From Parcubacteria group bacterium (lineage in GTDB: Bacteria > Patescibacteria > Paceibacteria > UBA9973 > UBA2103): 64,000 nt of DNA. The stretch spans positions 468,552 through 532,551 of the forward strand of contig JAQBRE010000002.1 of NCBI GenBank assembly GCA_028286605.1, written 5' to 3'. Under the pieces are notes generated by a model. The model made no database searches, was not told the DNA's origin, and worked only from the letters and a program-made list of their open reading frames with translations. Numbering within the stretch: position 1 is the stretch's first letter; each line of letters begins with the position of its first letter. This document shows positions 63,797 through 64,000 of this stretch, in pieces. The position numbers and the translations under genes were made by a program.

Positions 63797-64000
63797 ATGG
63801 AAGAGGTCAAAGCAGAAGGAACAACGGGTACCGTTGAAGAGGTGCTCCCTAACTCGTTGTTCCGTGTCCGCATGCCCTCTGGTGAGCTGTTGCTCGCCTA
63901 CCTTGCCGGAAAGATGCGTCTGCATCGTATCCGCGTATTGGTAGGGGACAAGGTCGAACTCGTCCTTGATCCCTACGGCGGGCGCGCTCGCGTTGTGCGG
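63797..64000 (+). CDS. infA: Translation initiation factor IF-1, 3' end outside window
   Basis: The first 68 codons of IF-1, an S1/OB-fold protein that occupies the 30S A site during initiation: EEVKAEGTTGTVEEVLPNSL, FRVRMPSGELLLAYLAGKMR, VGDKVELVLDPYGGRARVV. The usual ending (Y/R-rich) lies past the window edge. The promoter upstream gives a nearly leaderless mRNA. infA usually heads ribosomal protein genes such as rpmJ, rpsM and rpsK. Confidence 0.95.
   Translation, partial: MEEVKAEGTTGTVEEVLPNSLFRVRMPSGELLLAYLAGKMRLHRIRVLVGDKVELVLDPYGGRARVVR

Noticed and set aside
1..64000. CRISPR array next to the Cas4-like nuclease
   Set aside because: No regularly spaced direct repeats and no cas1 or cas2 were seen; the nuclease is read as a general repair enzyme.

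Overview
The window reads as a chromosomal piece of a Patescibacteria/CPR bacterium, most likely a Parcubacteria (Paceibacteria) lineage. This rests on gene content: a minimal F1 epsilon subunit, an alanyl-tRNA synthetase without its C-terminal domain, a PriA-like protein without ATPase motifs, a DUF5671-type membrane protein, PEGA, baseplate-J-like and PilM-like proteins, a sortase with an LPxTG-like protein, and many small secreted or membrane proteins. UGA is a stop codon here, which argues against the Gracilibacteria/Absconditabacteria code. The placement is inferred by eye, without a database search.

Layout. 1-2.4 kb: end of the ATP synthase operon (atpG-atpD-atpC). 2.4-8.1 kb: NYN protein, GDSL esterase, two flavodoxin-fold reductases, ychF, a first set of small accessory units with an HNH nuclease, and a DUF5671-type membrane protein. 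8.1-16 kb: leuS with an inserted Nudix domain, secreted 3D-domain and GH18 wall enzymes, a SET protein, a VanY-like peptidase and lexA. 16.1-17.8 kb: a GC-rich island with two divergent PEPxxWA-CTERM genes. 17.8-28.6 kb: cupredoxin, heterodimeric ABC exporter, response regulator and histidine kinase, IMPase, an outer-membrane-barrel-like protein, and a sortase with its probable substrate. 28.6-35 kb: glycosyltransferase, VOC protein, accessory genes, tRNA-Asn, glutaredoxin, HPF, fmt and def. 35-46.9 kb: a rod-shaped ncRNA, priA-like, PEGA, murA, mreB, holB, a sigma4/HARE-HTH regulator, a DUF8128-like protein and mltG. 47-48.3 kb: a two-unit accessory array. 48.3-61 kb: mnmA, two PD-(D/E)XK nucleases, ung, an M16 peptidase pair, a mosaic alaS and a PilM-like protein. 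61.1-62.3 kb: a three-unit accessory array. The window ends with a baseplate-J-like protein and the start of infA.

Two expression grammars stand out. About 25 core genes have a -10 box (TATAAT, TATACT, TATCTT, TAGAAT and similar) only 6-9 nt before the ATG and no Shine-Dalgarno sequence, which predicts leaderless mRNAs. Small accessory genes instead carry TTGACA-17-TANNNT promoters, clear GGAGG-type ribosome binding sites and their own strong terminators. Many of these units end in a shared 23-28 bp repeat (GCTGGC...GAACC), and the next unit's TTGACA box often begins 6-8 nt after the repeat. The arrays look like self-contained, promoter-bearing gene cassettes inserted next to core genes. This is the best candidate here for an undescribed system.
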